Shown here: in pieces, positions 48,601 to 60,321 of the stretch | Layout: every line of letters begins with the position of its first letter | Numbering within the stretch: position 1 is the first letter of the stretch | Assembly (NCBI GenBank): GCA_011316305.1 | Contig: SAUG01000096.1 | Span: 186,001-250,000, forward strand | DNA from: Rusavskia elegans | Taxonomy: Eukaryota; Ascomycota; Lecanoromycetes; Teloschistales; Teloschistaceae | DNA: 64,000 bases | Reading direction: 5' to 3' | Notes under the pieces: generated by a model | Database searches by the model: none | The model's input: only the letters and a program-made list of their open reading frames with translations | What the model was told of the DNA's origin: nothing | Position numbers and translations under genes: made by a program

Positions 48601-49326
48601 GACAAAATCCAGCTCTTGAACTGCAGCAGTGATGGAATTTGTACAAGAAGCGCATGTCATTCCACTTATCATCACAGTCAGAACATGCTGTGGTTGAGTA
48701 TCGGCAGTTGCCGTGATTGCTTCTTCAGTCCTACGAGGGTAGTCCTCAGGTACAGTCGCAATAGAGCCCACTGTGGCGCGCTCAGAATACTCATCATCCA
48801 AGCTCGATTCATCGTGGCACTTGATGGAACTCTCCCCTAGTACTTCCAAAGCCATCTCTTCGGCCTCCGCGTTCCGACAAGTCTTGCAGAAAGATGTATG
48901 CCGTGCCTTGCGATCGAGCCCTGGGCGTGTGGAATAGGAGCGTTCCCTAGCCTGTGCTGTTTCGGGTGAGCAGCATCGACCAAGTGCTGTTTCCATCCAG
49001 CCGGCATGGTGTTCAGAGTAGTCCAAGATGTCGACCAAGCTTCCGAACTCGTCTTTAGTTGTGGCGAAGACAACGTCAAAAGTCTCCTCATCGAGTGCAG
49101 CGCATAGCTCACGAACAGGTAGAGTGGTTTGATGTCGGACCTCGACCGATTGATTTAGGATGCTGACGCTGGAATAGGATATCTGTGGCCCAAACTTGGA
49201 AAGGACTTCTTGTATATGGGAAATACACGACGTGCAATGGATGTTTCGCAAGAGCGCTGTGGAGACCCAGTAGGTCTCTGCAGGGGCTGCAGCCATGGCT
49301 GATGCTGACGTCTGGGCTTCTTGCAT
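45652..49326 (-). CDS. Copper-transporting P1B-type ATPase (Ccc2/CopA-like, 1224 aa)
   Basis: One intronless frame from the ATG at 49326. The N-terminus has three HMA-type metal sites: NIHCTSCISHI (~residue 30), GMTCASCTNS (~225) and GMFCQHCPGR (~315). A linker between the first two adds GRCCSPE and FCKTCRNAE. Eight TM segments are expected; the core motifs are SSLTGEARDV, ACPCGIGLAAPTAL (the CPC ion site), VFDKTGTLTEGG (the phosphorylated Asp), ETCSHPLARAI, MLTGDNRSTA and FIGDGINDAPALA. The protein pumps Cu(I) out of the cytosol, either into the Golgi for cuproenzymes (Ccc2 type) or across the plasma membrane for detoxification (CrpA type). Length and three HMA sites do not settle which. CTR-type importers or chaperones were not seen nearby. 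Confidence 0.95.
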   Translation of the reverse strand: MQEAQTSASAMAAAPAETYWVSTALLRNIHCTSCISHIQEVLSKFGPQISYSSVSILNQSVEVRHQTTLPVRELCAALDEETFDVVFATTKDEFGSLVDILDYSEHHAGWMETALGRCCSPETAQARERSYSTRPGLDRKARHTSFCKTCRNAEAEEMALEVLGESSIKCHDESSLDDEYSERATVGSIATVPEDYPRRTEEAITATADTQPQHVLTVMISGMTCASCTNSITAAVQELDFVSKVEVSLLTHSANVEYTGEQDKAGEIVDLVEDLGFEASIGEVKPLAAKTTKVTSISRSPTAQRSVQLSIDGMFCQHCPGRLVNSLTTKYPSHLTIEDVPSIEKPIVRLTYTPSPGLLTIRDIVSTIDAVHEKFNTQVYHPPSIEDQSRLMQAQERKILTRRLVLCFFTSIPTLLIGVVWMSLVPTTNSTRKYFETAVWSGTVTRAQWALCILATPIMFCAASVFHVHAMKEIRALWRPKSQVPILRRFYRFGSMNLLVSAGTSVAYFSSIALLIQGARTKQTTTAMSGKPQYFDAVVFLTTFILLGKFIEAYSKAKTGSAVTMLGQLRPQEAILVLPTKSRDKDPSNSSSQQTQAVSASRTQTISVDLLEIGDVVVVPSGSSPPADSIIVSGVSRFNESSLTGEARDVPKNEGDQVFAGTVNTGNPVQVEFTGLGGTSMLDQIISVVREGQTKRAPVERVVDTVTAYFVPVITALAITTFLVWFALGQSGLLDSKYIKNQDGGWAFWSLEFAIAVFVVACPCGIGLAAPTALFVGGGLAAKSGILVRGGGEAFQEASNLDAVVFDKTGTLTEGGNPTVTDHEMLAEGNHSKIAWSVTRCLEETCSHPLARAILHLASSQPGAEVTASSITEEAGRGLRGTFTMKVNGEDSNCSTSYEAAIGSEDFIASLQEGMVNYYSSTTLSTWKSQSKSVALLALRQITDPFAASCYEASLSAASSAAALSSTVLSSDDSSWELAAMFAISDPLRPSAIPTINALQSRGIAVYMLTGDNRSTASAVASTLSIPADHVFAGCLPTQKADKIKWLKENAPLRQAPSRSFVSKAIYGAMNMQRDAPESKKPRRKAVIAFIGDGINDAPALASANVSIAISSHNGSSDIALSTSSFILLSSSLTTILVLLNLSRLVFRRIKYNFAWAVAYNAVLIPVAAGLFFRLKEGGFKLSPAWGSAAMAGSSISVVMASLVMGWGWKKRVAGWEKAWMKGE

Positions 49327-51437
49327 GGCCGGTGCGCTTAATGGTCGGAATGCGCAATGCAGGAAGTCTGGGGTGCAGCGAGAATCTGGAGTACTGCAGA
49401 TTAAGGTTTCAAAGTAACGCTCAGGCGTTCAGTCCTTGTAGCGATGTGCTGCGGCAGAATCGTAGCGTGAGGATACTCTCTGGAAACAAACCCAAGTGTC
49501 AGAGAACAATAACAAGAAATGTGGTTCTACAGGACGTTAGATCCAAGAGCAGCAAAGCCGTTCAGCGTTACTGTACCTTGACAGCCACGATATAGACACG
49601 TGAACGACGCTATGACAAAAGGTTGTAACGAGGCAAGACGTCGAAGCAGCGAAAGGCGGACTAAGCGTCGAAGAGCGCTTCGGAGCAAGTCAAATGTACA
49701 TCAACGCGAGAACGCATAATTCAAAGACATGTTGGAAGTAGGTTTCGAGGTGGAAAGTGAAGTAGGAAGAGCAGATGTTCTGACGGGGAAAGCGCGTTGG
49801 AATGTGTGGCAAGACACTAAAATACGCACAAAACGCTCAACGCACAAATCACGCCCTATTGGGAGAAGTCCCTAAGGAATCCATGGGAAACTTGCGCACA
49901 TGAGTCGAGAATCCATATTGTGCAACCCTCTTTCCTCTAAGCAGCGAACCACTGGTGCTGGATGCAAGGTTACTTTGCTTTTCAGGGCACAACGCGAGAT
50001 GGCAGGTCAACCGTTCCATACGATCCACCCAGCTCCCTCCGTGTCGTTGCGAGTGGATTTATTGAACGATCCGTCAGCAGTGGTAAGCAAATCGATATTC
50101 CATGCTCCGGTAGCCAACTTACTTGTCGATTGTGATAGCAGAAGCCTACCTCGCGAAATGAAGAGATAGCCATGGATGTAGGTGCGAGCATAACTTTCGT
50201 CGACGGAATCCTATTCCCTGGTTGATAACCTGACAGCTGTCTGCTTATAACAGCTCTTAGAACCCAATCCAAGAGTACGTGTGATAGCTTGGCCGCGTCC
50301 AACGACGATGCATGGACATTATTCCGTCAATTTCTTTCTGTTCAGATGGAGATATGGGGTATGTCGAGCAAGCTCCATACATACTTCATACATTTGTCAG
50401 TTGTAGAGGCTCTGTCTGCTGATTGAACCCGTCGGTCCTAGATCGGTCAATGCTGGATCGAATCATCCTCTGCAAACAGGCGATTCTAACAGATGCAGTG
50501 CCGAACACATTGAGATCCTGATGGAAAACAACCTTCGAACTCAACATGGCACTGGAGCCGATCCAAAGTCCATAATCACCTTTTTTTGGGGGGGGGGGGT
50601 AAGCTCAGGCGCACCGTTGCCCGGTGCGGAGTGATATCACAAGAGACAGACAAGAGATTGACAAATATATCATCAGGGGCCTCCATGGAAGAGCCGAGGG
50701 TAGCATGTGCGGGTATGTAGGACGGATTGGATCTCGAGGAAGTTCCCAGACCATCGTCGTGTAGACATTTTTAACGCGCTACGTCATGTCCGGTCAATCG
50801 ATCCGTGTCACTCTGGTCCACAGTTTTGCCATTGCTCTGTCACTGTACTGGTTGTTGATCGAATATGACAAGGACGACTGTTCCTCAAATGATGCTGTGA
50901 TGCTTAGAAGAGCACAATGTGGCGAGGACCTCGAGGCTGTGTGCCCGTGACACCTGAACTTCGCCCTCCTAATCTCGCAATTTAAAAGATTGTGAGCTCT
51001 CGATGCTGCATCGGCTGAGTCTGCGCAACAAAACGCCTTGCTCGTAAAGAGTCACAGATGCCAAAGGGTTTCAGGGGAGTAAAATCCCAATATCTTCGGT
51101 CGTACTCGAACAGCGACCCCGCCCTTCCACGCTAACCGCAAAGGTGAGTCATGAGGCTTGGCACGCTAAATACCAAAATAGCTTCTTGCAACCGTCACGA
51201 CACCCGACCACCTCGATCCACTTACTCACCTGTGCTGTCGCCCTCCGATTCAGCAACTATTCGTTCTGTCTCGAGCTTTGTAACATGGCCCCTTTTCGTG
51301 TTTGAATCCAGCACGACTGTCATGTGACAGGGAATGTTGCCTCGAGCTCCCATACCGATTATGGGCGAGTCATCCATGAATTTCATCCAAGTCATCTAAT
51401 TTCTTGTATTTTCTCAACCATACAATATTGTTCACAA
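49327..51437. other. Divergent intergenic region, 2.1 kb
   Basis: Holds promoters for the Cu-ATPase (minus) and BRF1 (plus). A T7G12 homopolymer tract is at 50581-50599. Short frames only; none has family resemblance. Just upstream of BRF1 the sequence is pyrimidine-rich (51.2 kb). No RNA gene was seen. Confidence 0.4.
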
Positions 51438-54152
51438 ATGCCGCTACATCCCAAGGCTGCGCCCCGGCCTCAGGGGCAAAGGCAGGGTTCCCAACCACAG
51501 CGACTTGACAGTCTCACAAATCCACAGCCACGACGGATACCCGTCCAAGCTCCACCAGCAAAGAAGCGTTCCGATCGTATCTCCGTATGTCCCGAGACCA
51601 AGTGCGGTAGTACGGATTTGGACGAGGACAATGGCTATCTGGTCTGTCAGACATGTGGTACCATCATCCAAGAGACCAATATAGTCTCCGACAACACCTT
51701 CATCGACACCGGTGGTGGCGAGTCCATGAGAGCTGGTGTCACCGTTGGAAATGATGCTTCTCGTGCAAGGGTTTACGATCCCGTCGGTGCTCGAATCGCC
51801 GGCGGCATGACTTCTAGGGAGGTGTCAGAAGCGAACGGTGAGAGGTGGCGACTAGTAATCTTGTCTTTGCCTGCTGACTGCCATCTAGGCAAACATGCTA
51901 TTAGAGCGGTGGCCGGCCACCCTCTTAACATCGTACAAGACTTGCAGGACGCCGCAATGCAAGTGTATAAACTTGCCCTTGCCAACAATTTTGTCCAAGG
52001 TCGTCACACCAAAAGCGTGGCTGCAGTATGCCTCTACATCGCTTGTCGTAGAAGCCATGAAAACAACAAGTGGATGCTTATAGATTTCGCAGACAAGTGT
52101 GGTGTAAGTCTGTCTCTTATGAAATAAAAGTATCCAGATAGCCGAATGAACTGACCAAAAGCTCAGATGAACGTTTTCAAGCTTAGCATGACCTTCAAGG
52201 CTTTGCTGAAAGCACTGAATCTATCGAACAACATCTTCGGAACTCTCGAGCCCGTCCATATCGAGAGCCTTATCCTTCGTTTCGCTGGTGACATGCAATT
52301 TGGGCGTGACAAGCAGCGCATTGCCAACGAAGCCGTACGTATCGTTCAGCGGATGAGCCGTGACTGGATGACTGAGGGTCGACGACCTGGGGGGATCTGT
52401 GGCGCCGCTTTAATCCTAGCAGCTCGCATGAATAACCTCCGCCGTGCTGTAAAGGAGGTGGTCTACATTGTCCGAGTCGCCGAAGTGACCATTTCCAAAC
52501 GACTCGACGAGTTTAAAGCCACAGAGAGCAGTGGCTTGACTGTAGAACAGTTTCGAACTATTGATCTTCCCGGAGCCGCGGATCCCCCGTCCTTCCAAAA
52601 GAAGGAAAAGAGTCAAGATAAGAGGAAACACAAGAGGAAAGATGAAGTCCGAATGCACAAGGGCAGTAAATGTAGACTCCGTATCGAAGACGAAGTGGAT
52701 GTCGGCGCAGACGACGCTTCAGAACAAACGGAGTCAACCATACCATTGCGCAGATCTACTCGTGGGCGGAAGCGCAAAGCTCCCATAGAGATCGGGGACA
52801 ATGAAACGACAGATGACGAATCAGAAAGAGCAGAATCAGCTACGCCGTCGAACGCAAATGCTCAGCTTGACACGCCAGCTGCTACTCAGGCCCAGCGAGA
52901 TCGCCGGAGCATGCCTCCGCCGCGAGCGCCCATCGACCCTGCCCTTCTCCATGTGTCAAATCGGCGTTTAGCTGAACTACAAGCACGTTCTTCTTCACCG
53001 GGCGCAGAAGCAGCTCGATCAACTCGAGGCCGGGGTCGGCCTCCGGGCAAGATAAAACCACCAGTAGAACCTTCCCCCAGTGAGATCCAGGTTGAAGAAG
53101 AGCTTGAAACCCAAATCCACGAGATCTTGCATGCTCACGAGGATCCTAATGCGCCTGGCATCGTACCTCCTACATCATCCACCACACCACAAACGCAATC
53201 TAGAACAGCTCCAGCAACAGTCGCTCCAGAGCCCTCGCCTTCCGGGACTGATTTAAGATCAAAAAGCCCGGCGGCACAACTTGAAGGTCCGGCTGAACAA
53301 CGCGACTCATCGAAGCCTCGCGAACCCTCACCTGCACTATCCTCTCGTTCTTCAAGGTCCAGTCACTCGCGTTCCAGTCAATCCTCCTCACGTTCCCAAT
53401 CGTCACCTCCGGTATCCCGCGCCACCCCTCGTCCCATCCAACTCATAACCTCTTCTTCAACGACTCAGCCCCTTCTCGACCGTATACCCTCCTCAGAGGT
53501 CATACCCGACGATGAATTTGCCGACGACGTCGACGTTGCCAACTGCCTCCTCAGCTCGCACGAATCCACAATCAAAGAACGCCTCTGGGTCAACGCAAAT
53601 AGCGAATATCTCCGCGCTTTACAAGCCAAGGTACTCAAACAGCAACTCGCCGAACAGAACGGAACGGCAAGGAAGATCGTCAAGAGAAAAAAGAGGAGGA
53701 CACGCATGGGGGATCTCAGCGGGGTGTATGACGAGCGGGGCCCGCCGAAGGACGCCGGGGAAGCGGTGGAACGAATGATGAAGAAAAGAGCGTTTAGCAA
53801 GAAAATCAATTATCAGCAAATCCAGGATGTCTATGGTGGAAGTAGAAGGGGCAGTGAGGCGCCTAGTACTCCTGGAACTCAAGAGAATGGAAGTGGAAGG
53901 CAGAGTGTGGCGCCGGTGACGAGACTGGGCCCCGATGGAGAGATTCTGGTAGAGGGAGCCGGCACCACTCCAGGTTCTGAGGTGATGGAGGTAGGAAGAG
54001 TGGGTGATACGAGGGATGATGCCATTGAGTTGGAAGATGTGGAGAGTGATGAGGACGATTATTATAATGACGATGATGAGATGGCTGGGGTTGATGAGGT
54101 GGTGAATAATGTGGTTGATGAAGAGGATGAAATGAATGAAGATGGAGATTGA
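51438..54152 (+). CDS. BRF1: TFIIIB subunit BRF1 (866 aa)
   Basis: Exons: 51438-51837, 51889-52103, 52167-54152; introns of 51 and 63 bp join to EANGKHAIRAVAG and DKCGMNVFKLS. Brf1 binds TBP and recruits RNA polymerase III to tRNA and 5S genes. The zinc ribbon (VCPETKCGSTD, LVCQTCGTIIQETN) is followed by two cyclin-like repeats (for example GRHTKSVAAVCLYIACRR and MTEGRRPGGICGAALILAARM). The assignment to BRF1 rather than TFIIB rests on the long C-terminal half. That half contains the Brf1-specific TBP-binding segment near residue 670 (SSHESTIKERLWVNANSEYL), then KKRRTRMGDLSGVYDE and MMKKRAFSKKINYQQIQDVYG. The linker between is Ser/Pro/Arg-rich, and the C-terminus is strongly acidic. The start is the first ATG in the frame after an upstream pyrimidine tract. 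Confidence 0.95.
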
Positions 54153-57100
54153 AGATCAATGATCTTTCTCCACATCAATGATTGATGGTGCTGGAAGATT
54201 AGAGATTTGCGTGTGAAGAGAGTTGATGATAGCTTGGATCGGATATACCCCGAGGTAGGTAGGCAGCAGCTCAAGCATCCCTGTTCGATGACTACTTTAC
54301 CGTCCGCCGTTGTGGTTCGTATTTACCCGATAAGCCGGTATGCCATTCCCTTTTGAGCATCAACTAAAACTTCAAGGCTACACCACTGGCAGCTCTTGAG
54401 GTCGACGACATTTAGGCTGAATCCGCTAGACTGCTCATGGAACTCTATATTCGGAAAAAATTGTTGATTATTAACAACTTGAATATGAAAAAAGAGGGGC
54501 ACCATCATATCCATACTTACCCCTTCGCTTATCGGTCCAGCCATCACGACAGCCAGATCGAACAACCCAGAAGCAAGGAATACACCATACATACCCGCTT
54601 CTAACTTTCCCAGCGGGACGTTTTTCGTCCGCATTTACCATATAAGTACCGACGAAACCACCAGAGCGGATAAGGACACCATATCCAGGTGTACGAACAT
54701 TATATCCGGGCAGAGCATGGAGTGTCATAACGACATCGAAATTTTCATTAAGGGGCAAGAGGAGGGATTCATTACCCCTTCATCGAGCAACATGTCCGAT
54801 CTATATCACCCAAATCCAAGACCGTTGACGAAGCTTGCGGGATTCTGTGTATCTATATAACGGAAAGACCTCTCCTCAAATCAATTTCTAGCGATTCGTC
54901 CTACAATGTATCTTGCAACAGCGGTGATCTCCCTAATACTCTATTCAACTTCCTGGGTGAGTGGGCTGCGTGCTCTCATATGAGGGTGTTAGACTTTGAT
55001 TGCAGTGCTCGAGAATTAGTTTGATCTTCACCGGGGGACTGCGTTGGGGCTTGGGAAAGGTTTCTTGATGGTGGGGGGTTGTAAATGCGTTGGGTTTTAT
55101 GTCGGTGTGGTTGTTGTTCCGATTCCTCGATCTGAGCGATGGGTTGACATCCTCCGATGATGATGGAGGATTTCGAGGGGGTGGATAGTTGGAAATTCCT
55201 TTTTTTTTTCTTCAACTTCCTGTGGGAGAGTGGCCCATGTGCTTACGAAAGGGGTGGGTACGGTTAAGGGGAGGGGTCCGATGGTAAGGGGGTTGCTCAA
55301 AGATGTCTGGATACCTTTATCGAAAGGGAATGGATGTGGATTTGAAATTTGGTGTTGATGCCATGGATGTAAGTCTTTGACTTTTTTCTTCTCTTTGGCG
55401 AAAGAGGATGCGGGATATGTCTGGATTTGCTGGATGGTGAAGTTGAGCGGGCTGCTGACGCTATGTTTCTTGATATAATTCACAGCTGTGAATCTCAATT
55501 TCAAGATCCTGCAGACCAAGCTGATCGAAGCCTTGAAGTGGCGATAGACATTCGCAACTCGGCCAATGCTTCAACAGCGAGAAAAAGAAAACTGTTCACA
55601 TATAGCTTATCAGTCATCCATACTTCTGGGATGATTCCTCAGCTTTCAGCGAGCACAGTAGTGATAATGATCGTTTCCAACGTCAAAAGAGGATACCACA
55701 CCACGATCGAGAAAGCTGATGGTGGCCGTGGAGAAGGAGTGCCATGGTCTCACGCGGTACCAGGATATCTGGTACACAAGGACTGGCAATCCGTTATTCT
55801 ACCTCGGCGCTGAAAGGTAGCGGAATCGGTTTTCCACTGCAAGGATTAAATGGTAAGTTCCGATATCACTCTTGCATACCTAGATCTTTTTGAAGTGATG
55901 TGCAGTTCAGCTTGTTGTTATCCCATTCAAGATCTCGTCAGCTACTGCCCCAGTGGGCTATTGTTTTTTTAAGCAGTAACTAGTGATCAGTCCTGTGCCA
56001 CCTCATGTCCTCAAACCGTTTATCAGGCTCAATGCTCATCTCAGGAGGAAGAGATGTGGTATACCGATTTCAGTGGTTTTCATGTTCCTAGGTATTTGGA
56101 GATTAATGATGCGTTTCCCTGGTAGAGATGAATCAATGATAAGAATTCAGCGTTTAGGGTTGCAGCATGATTGAAAGGAGCGGTAGCTTGCTCTGCAAAC
56201 GACCTGGATTATGCTGCTCTAAGCGTTGTTTCGAGGCCCATAGGCCAACGCAGGCTGTTCCATAGCTCTCAAATGAGAAAATGAGAGATCTGACTGGAAT
56301 AAGAGATTGCATGTATTCTGTATGATTGACATGGAAGGTGAAGCGAGTGCACAGTAAGCAACCGCTACAAAAGGTCTCGCTTGAGTGTTTGTCTATGATT
56401 CAGAAACGACTCTTAGTAGAATCGTTGAAGAGACCTGGCTATTTGCCATACGAAGCTCCTTGTCAAAACACTTTCTCCACCTTCTCTTGCCTAGCTTCGC
56501 ATTTCGCTGGGATAATGATAGTCATGTAAGCTGCCAAGTACATTATTGGCAAAGCAAGCCATGCTATGCTGCATAGCTATGACAATCTACCAATTGGTAA
56601 AGTTGGATTCAATACTTGGATTTACAAGACGTCGACGCAGTGTTAACGCCACTGTCGACTTGCGTCTTTGACATCAGTCAAAAGCACAGAACACAACTTA
56701 TAGAATTAGGCCCCAATAATCTAGCGAGTATATTCCTCCGTCTCTCATCTCAACGATAACGATGACAAGTATTATACACACCAGGTGACAACCAGCCCCA
56801 TATGTTGTACAAAGACTAGTCTGATCGGGAAGAAGCTTCGAGGAGAAGATGTAGCAGTATTTATCCGAAGATTTACCCGAAGCCATTCCTCATCGGGGTA
56901 TTGTCGAAGTCCAAGGCTTGAATTATGGCAACTTGCTTATCGCGTGAAGTTGGTAATCTTTGAGGGGGCGCTAAACCCATCAAGGCAGATTGTTGGCGAG
57001 AAGTGTTGATGCTGAGTGAAACAGGAGGGGCGCAAGAGGGGTAGGTGGGCTTCGAAAGAAGAGAGTTTATTAGCAAGAAGAGATGCGTATAGTAGGATAG

Positions 57101-57253
57101 GGTTGTGGCTTTCTTTCTTCTAACATAAGGTACGCTAAGGAGTAGTACGAGATAGGCAAGGTCATAGGAGTACGGCAATGGGTCTGATTAGTATATCTGT
57201 ATATTTTATAGTGAATATCAAGCAGTTGCCATTGTGCTTCGCTACGAGTGTAT
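54153..57253. other. Gene-poor spacer with one possible gene fragment
   Basis: No confident gene. The minus-strand interval 54323-54790 looks protein-like in two frames (NFDVVMTLHALPGYNV; GMYGVFLASGLFDLAVVMAG) with a consensus intron, GTAAGT to AATATAG, at about 54437-54510, but the two frames cannot be joined without a shift. A plus-strand start at 54905 opens a short signal-peptide-like frame (MYLATAVISLILYS). The 55427-55813 frame has no recognised domain. No RNA genes or repeats were recognised. Confidence 0.35.
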
Positions 57254-59610
57254 TCACCCCTCGCTGCCGCTAGACCTGAACGCAACGCAAAGCTCCACAT
57301 ACCGGTGTGTAAGATCCAGTACCGGTTGCGGGAGACTTGTCGCTTGCACGATGCTCCTTACCTTGACTGCTCCTTCGCTTTCGATCAGTTTGCGAACTGT
57401 GCGGAGGAGCGCTGGGGAGAACTATGGTGGCCGTTGGTCAGTAAACTCTATTCTCAATCTTCGTCGGCTTTCGCTGGCGGAAGCCGAAAGGGGGAGGGAG
57501 GAAGGATAAATTCTCCTTACCTCAGAATACCACCGATACTGCCAGGCGATCAGCCTGATCATCGCTTGCAACACCTCTCCGTTTTTCCCCTTCTCCTCGT
57601 ACATTCTCAACACCCCCTTCATAGCCTTCGGGCTAAATCTCACCCTTAGACATGCTTGATACGCTTCGACAGCTTCAGGAAAATGATGCAACCGTTCTGC
57701 CAACTCCCCAAGGATCTCCCACTCTTCTGCACTCTTGCGATAATCGCTGCTTTCGGATTGGGCCCTCGCCATGTCTGTTCGCCAAATGGTGTAAATGCGG
57801 AGATCTTCGTACAGAACCATGAAGAGGTTGTCGAGCCAGCGCTCGCAAAGGCGCTTGTTGTGGAATTGGGTATATTTGGGAGCGGAAGCGGGAGGATCAT
57901 CCGAGGTGGAGTCGCTGCCCGATTTGACAACTTCTGGGGTGATGGTATGTTCTGGTTTCTCAATGGGACCATCCGCGATGGTGGCGCTGTCGGGAGGACT
58001 AAAGGGGCTGGTGGGTGAGGTGTGCTTTTCATGAACAGTCTCTTCGTCATCCCCATGCGAGTCAGTGTCACCATTGGTGTGGCCCTCGGGCTTCGTATTG
58101 CCGTTGATGATCGGACTTGGTGTTCCACGCAGTGCAACTGTGCTTGCGTTGGGATTGGTGGCGTTCTGATTCGATCCGGTCTGCTTCTCGCTTCTATACT
58201 CCTCTTCCATGACGAAGACCTGACTTCTTACTCGAAGCAGTTGGTCCCATCCAATTTTAGCTGTGATCTCCGTGAGTAAGCTGTAGGCTTTGAGGAAAGT
58301 GCCCTTGTAACCGGCCGCGTGTAATTTCCGAAGAGACTGGTGCACTTGATCACCATCGTAGTTGGTAGGTTCGTCAATCTCATCCAGTATGCTTTCGCGG
58401 AGCACGGGCAGAAGGACGTGGGCAGGTTCCGGCATCCGCGGGAAATCCTTATCGTTGTACGTAAACATGGGGCACGAGTTCAACGTCAACAGAGCGAGGT
58501 CCCACTGCTCAAGACCAACATAGACCTCAGCAAGCCTAGCCCATGTGCCGAATTCACTTGGTGCCGCAGTGACACCACGTTTAGCGCACTCTAATGCCCA
58601 GTCTAGTCGGCCTTTGCTCTGACAGAAGGTTGCTTGGCAGTCGAGCAGCGAGTAGTCCATTGGCAGCTTAGCGATGGCATCATGCAGTAGCTTCACAGCT
58701 TGCACTTCTTCATCCGCGGAAATCATGACCCTTGCCAGCAGGGATGAGACCTCTAGGTCCCGAGTCCGTAGCTTTTCGAAAAGATTAATGCCTGACGTGT
58801 ACCGGCCGGTGGTATGTATATAGCTGATCAGACCGGTGGTCAGATGGTTCGACGCGATGTTTGGTACCTGCACCTCTGGCTCTGATCCGAGCTGTGGTCC
58901 TGTAGACTGTTATCTCCCGTTCACGTTTTTCAGCTACATGTGGCAAGGCATACCTTTGAAGAACAGTCGTTCGGCAGCGTCGAGGAATTTATGCTCCATC
59001 TCGGTGCTTGTGATGGGATCGAATCTTCGGACGCCGATGATCTTTTTTATACTTTCCCCACCACCGTCATCGGCGTAGGCATAGGCTCTGAGCACGCCAC
59101 AGAGAAACGTTTCCATCCACAAGGCATCAGAAGCAACTCTTTTGTCTCCCCTTTCATCGATGCAGTAACTCTCGACCCCTCCGGGTATCTTGACTTCGAC
59201 TCGCATGTCCAATCGCGAGAAGGCATTGTAACAACTGATCCTGGTTATTGGAAACCCCGACAATGACCATGGAGGCGTACCAGTATAGACCAGAGATGAC
59301 CTTGGATGATTTGTCGTTGGGGCTGTATATGATGGTATTGACGTAGGCAGCTAGGCTGGCAGAGGAAGACGCATCTATGCCCGTCACGTGGTGATAGACA
59401 CCGCTCTGAACTCGAAATTAGAAGCCAGGTCGTTGTAGAGTGAGGTAAAAGATCGTACCTGCTTATTGCCAGATTTGATGGATTGTTTCACCAGGTGCAC
59501 TAGGTCTGGTGGGCCCAATTCGCGTAAGGACGGTAGCGACTCATTGCGACTGTCGACTGCTGACTCGATCTCTTCCTCGATGATCCTGCGTGGTCCTGAT
59601 TCAGCATTGT
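57254..59610 (-). CDS. ChAPs-family exomer cargo adaptor (Chs6/Bch1/Bud7-like), frame break
   Basis: Exons recognised: 59610-59459, 59405-58954, 58899-57521, 57421-57254. The initiating exon was not found; translation is traceable from residues near SGPRRIIEEEIESAV. ChAPs bind Arf1 and Chs5 in the exomer coat, which carries chitin synthase and a few other proteins from the trans-Golgi to the surface. Family blocks in order: RELGPPDLVHLVKQSIKSG, GVYHHVTGIDASSSASLAAY, GLYWYASMVIVG, SRLDMRVEVKIPGGVESY, then IASNHLTTGLISYIHTTGRY with TPR-like helices, and the end HRYVELCVAFRSSGSEG. Reading frame changes between VIVG and CYNAFSRLDM at a G4 run (59258-59255 on minus). Removing one G restores GFPITRISCYNAFSRL, and only then do all exon phases agree. 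This is either a sequencing error or a real frameshift. The last exon is separated by a 99-bp intron. Confidence 0.85.
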
Positions 59611-60321
59611 CTTAGCACCTGCAAATACCCGAGGTTTGTACAAGACGACATTCCAGACCGAAATTTGCGACAACAAACAACTGTTTCAGGAATCGAGAGG
59701 ACACTTCCAGACATGCGGCGTTGAGAGCTATCGTTGGCAATTGACAGGCATTGGGGAAAGCACTGGGAAGCTTACTCAGGAACAGCTGGTACAACCATGG
59801 CGATGGCCAACTAAAGAACTTGGCTTACAGTAGACGAGCAAGAATAAGGCGAGCTCTCGATCATGAGCCCCAACATCGAGGAGGACTAGAAGTCGACCAA
59901 TTGCCTTTGGATGAACACTTTGGTCATTTCATGACATCGAACAGCCGCGAGTATGGAGGCTGAATCCTGAAACGCGCAGATTAAGCGCCTTCGGGAGCTA
60001 ATGCAGGTTTTGACATGGATTATGGGAGCTAAACGGCTTTGATCTTCGTACCAAACTGTGCTTTGGGCGACCTGCAATCTATGTTCATTACGCCGTGCGG
60101 AGAACTAATACCAGCTTCTTGGGCGATAGGCTACAACGCTGATACTCAAAAGGATCAAATACGATTACAGTCATAGCCACCCGTTATAGTCAAGCTCACC
60201 CGTGGCGTCACGGATGGGATGAAACGACCATGAGGGTGTCCATGCGTTTGAGGAGCCGAAGTAACAATGGTCGTATTGACCCAGCCATGTTCAGCGAGAA
60301 AACGCTGATTCGATCCAGTCT
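59611..60321. promoter_or_regulatory. Divergent region between the ChAPs gene and HIR3
   Basis: About 0.7 kb. It must contain the unseen first exon or 5' leader of the ChAPs gene (an ATG in the minus-strand context GGAATGTCGTC lies near 59655) and the HIR3 promoter. No independent gene was recognised. Confidence 0.35.

Noticed and set aside
50581..50599. T7G12 homopolymer tract as a functional element
   Set aside because: Most likely slippage; length may also be a sequencing artefact.
55427..55813. 128-codon plus-strand frame
   Set aside because: Begins at a non-ATG codon, has no recognised domain and no convincing splice partners.
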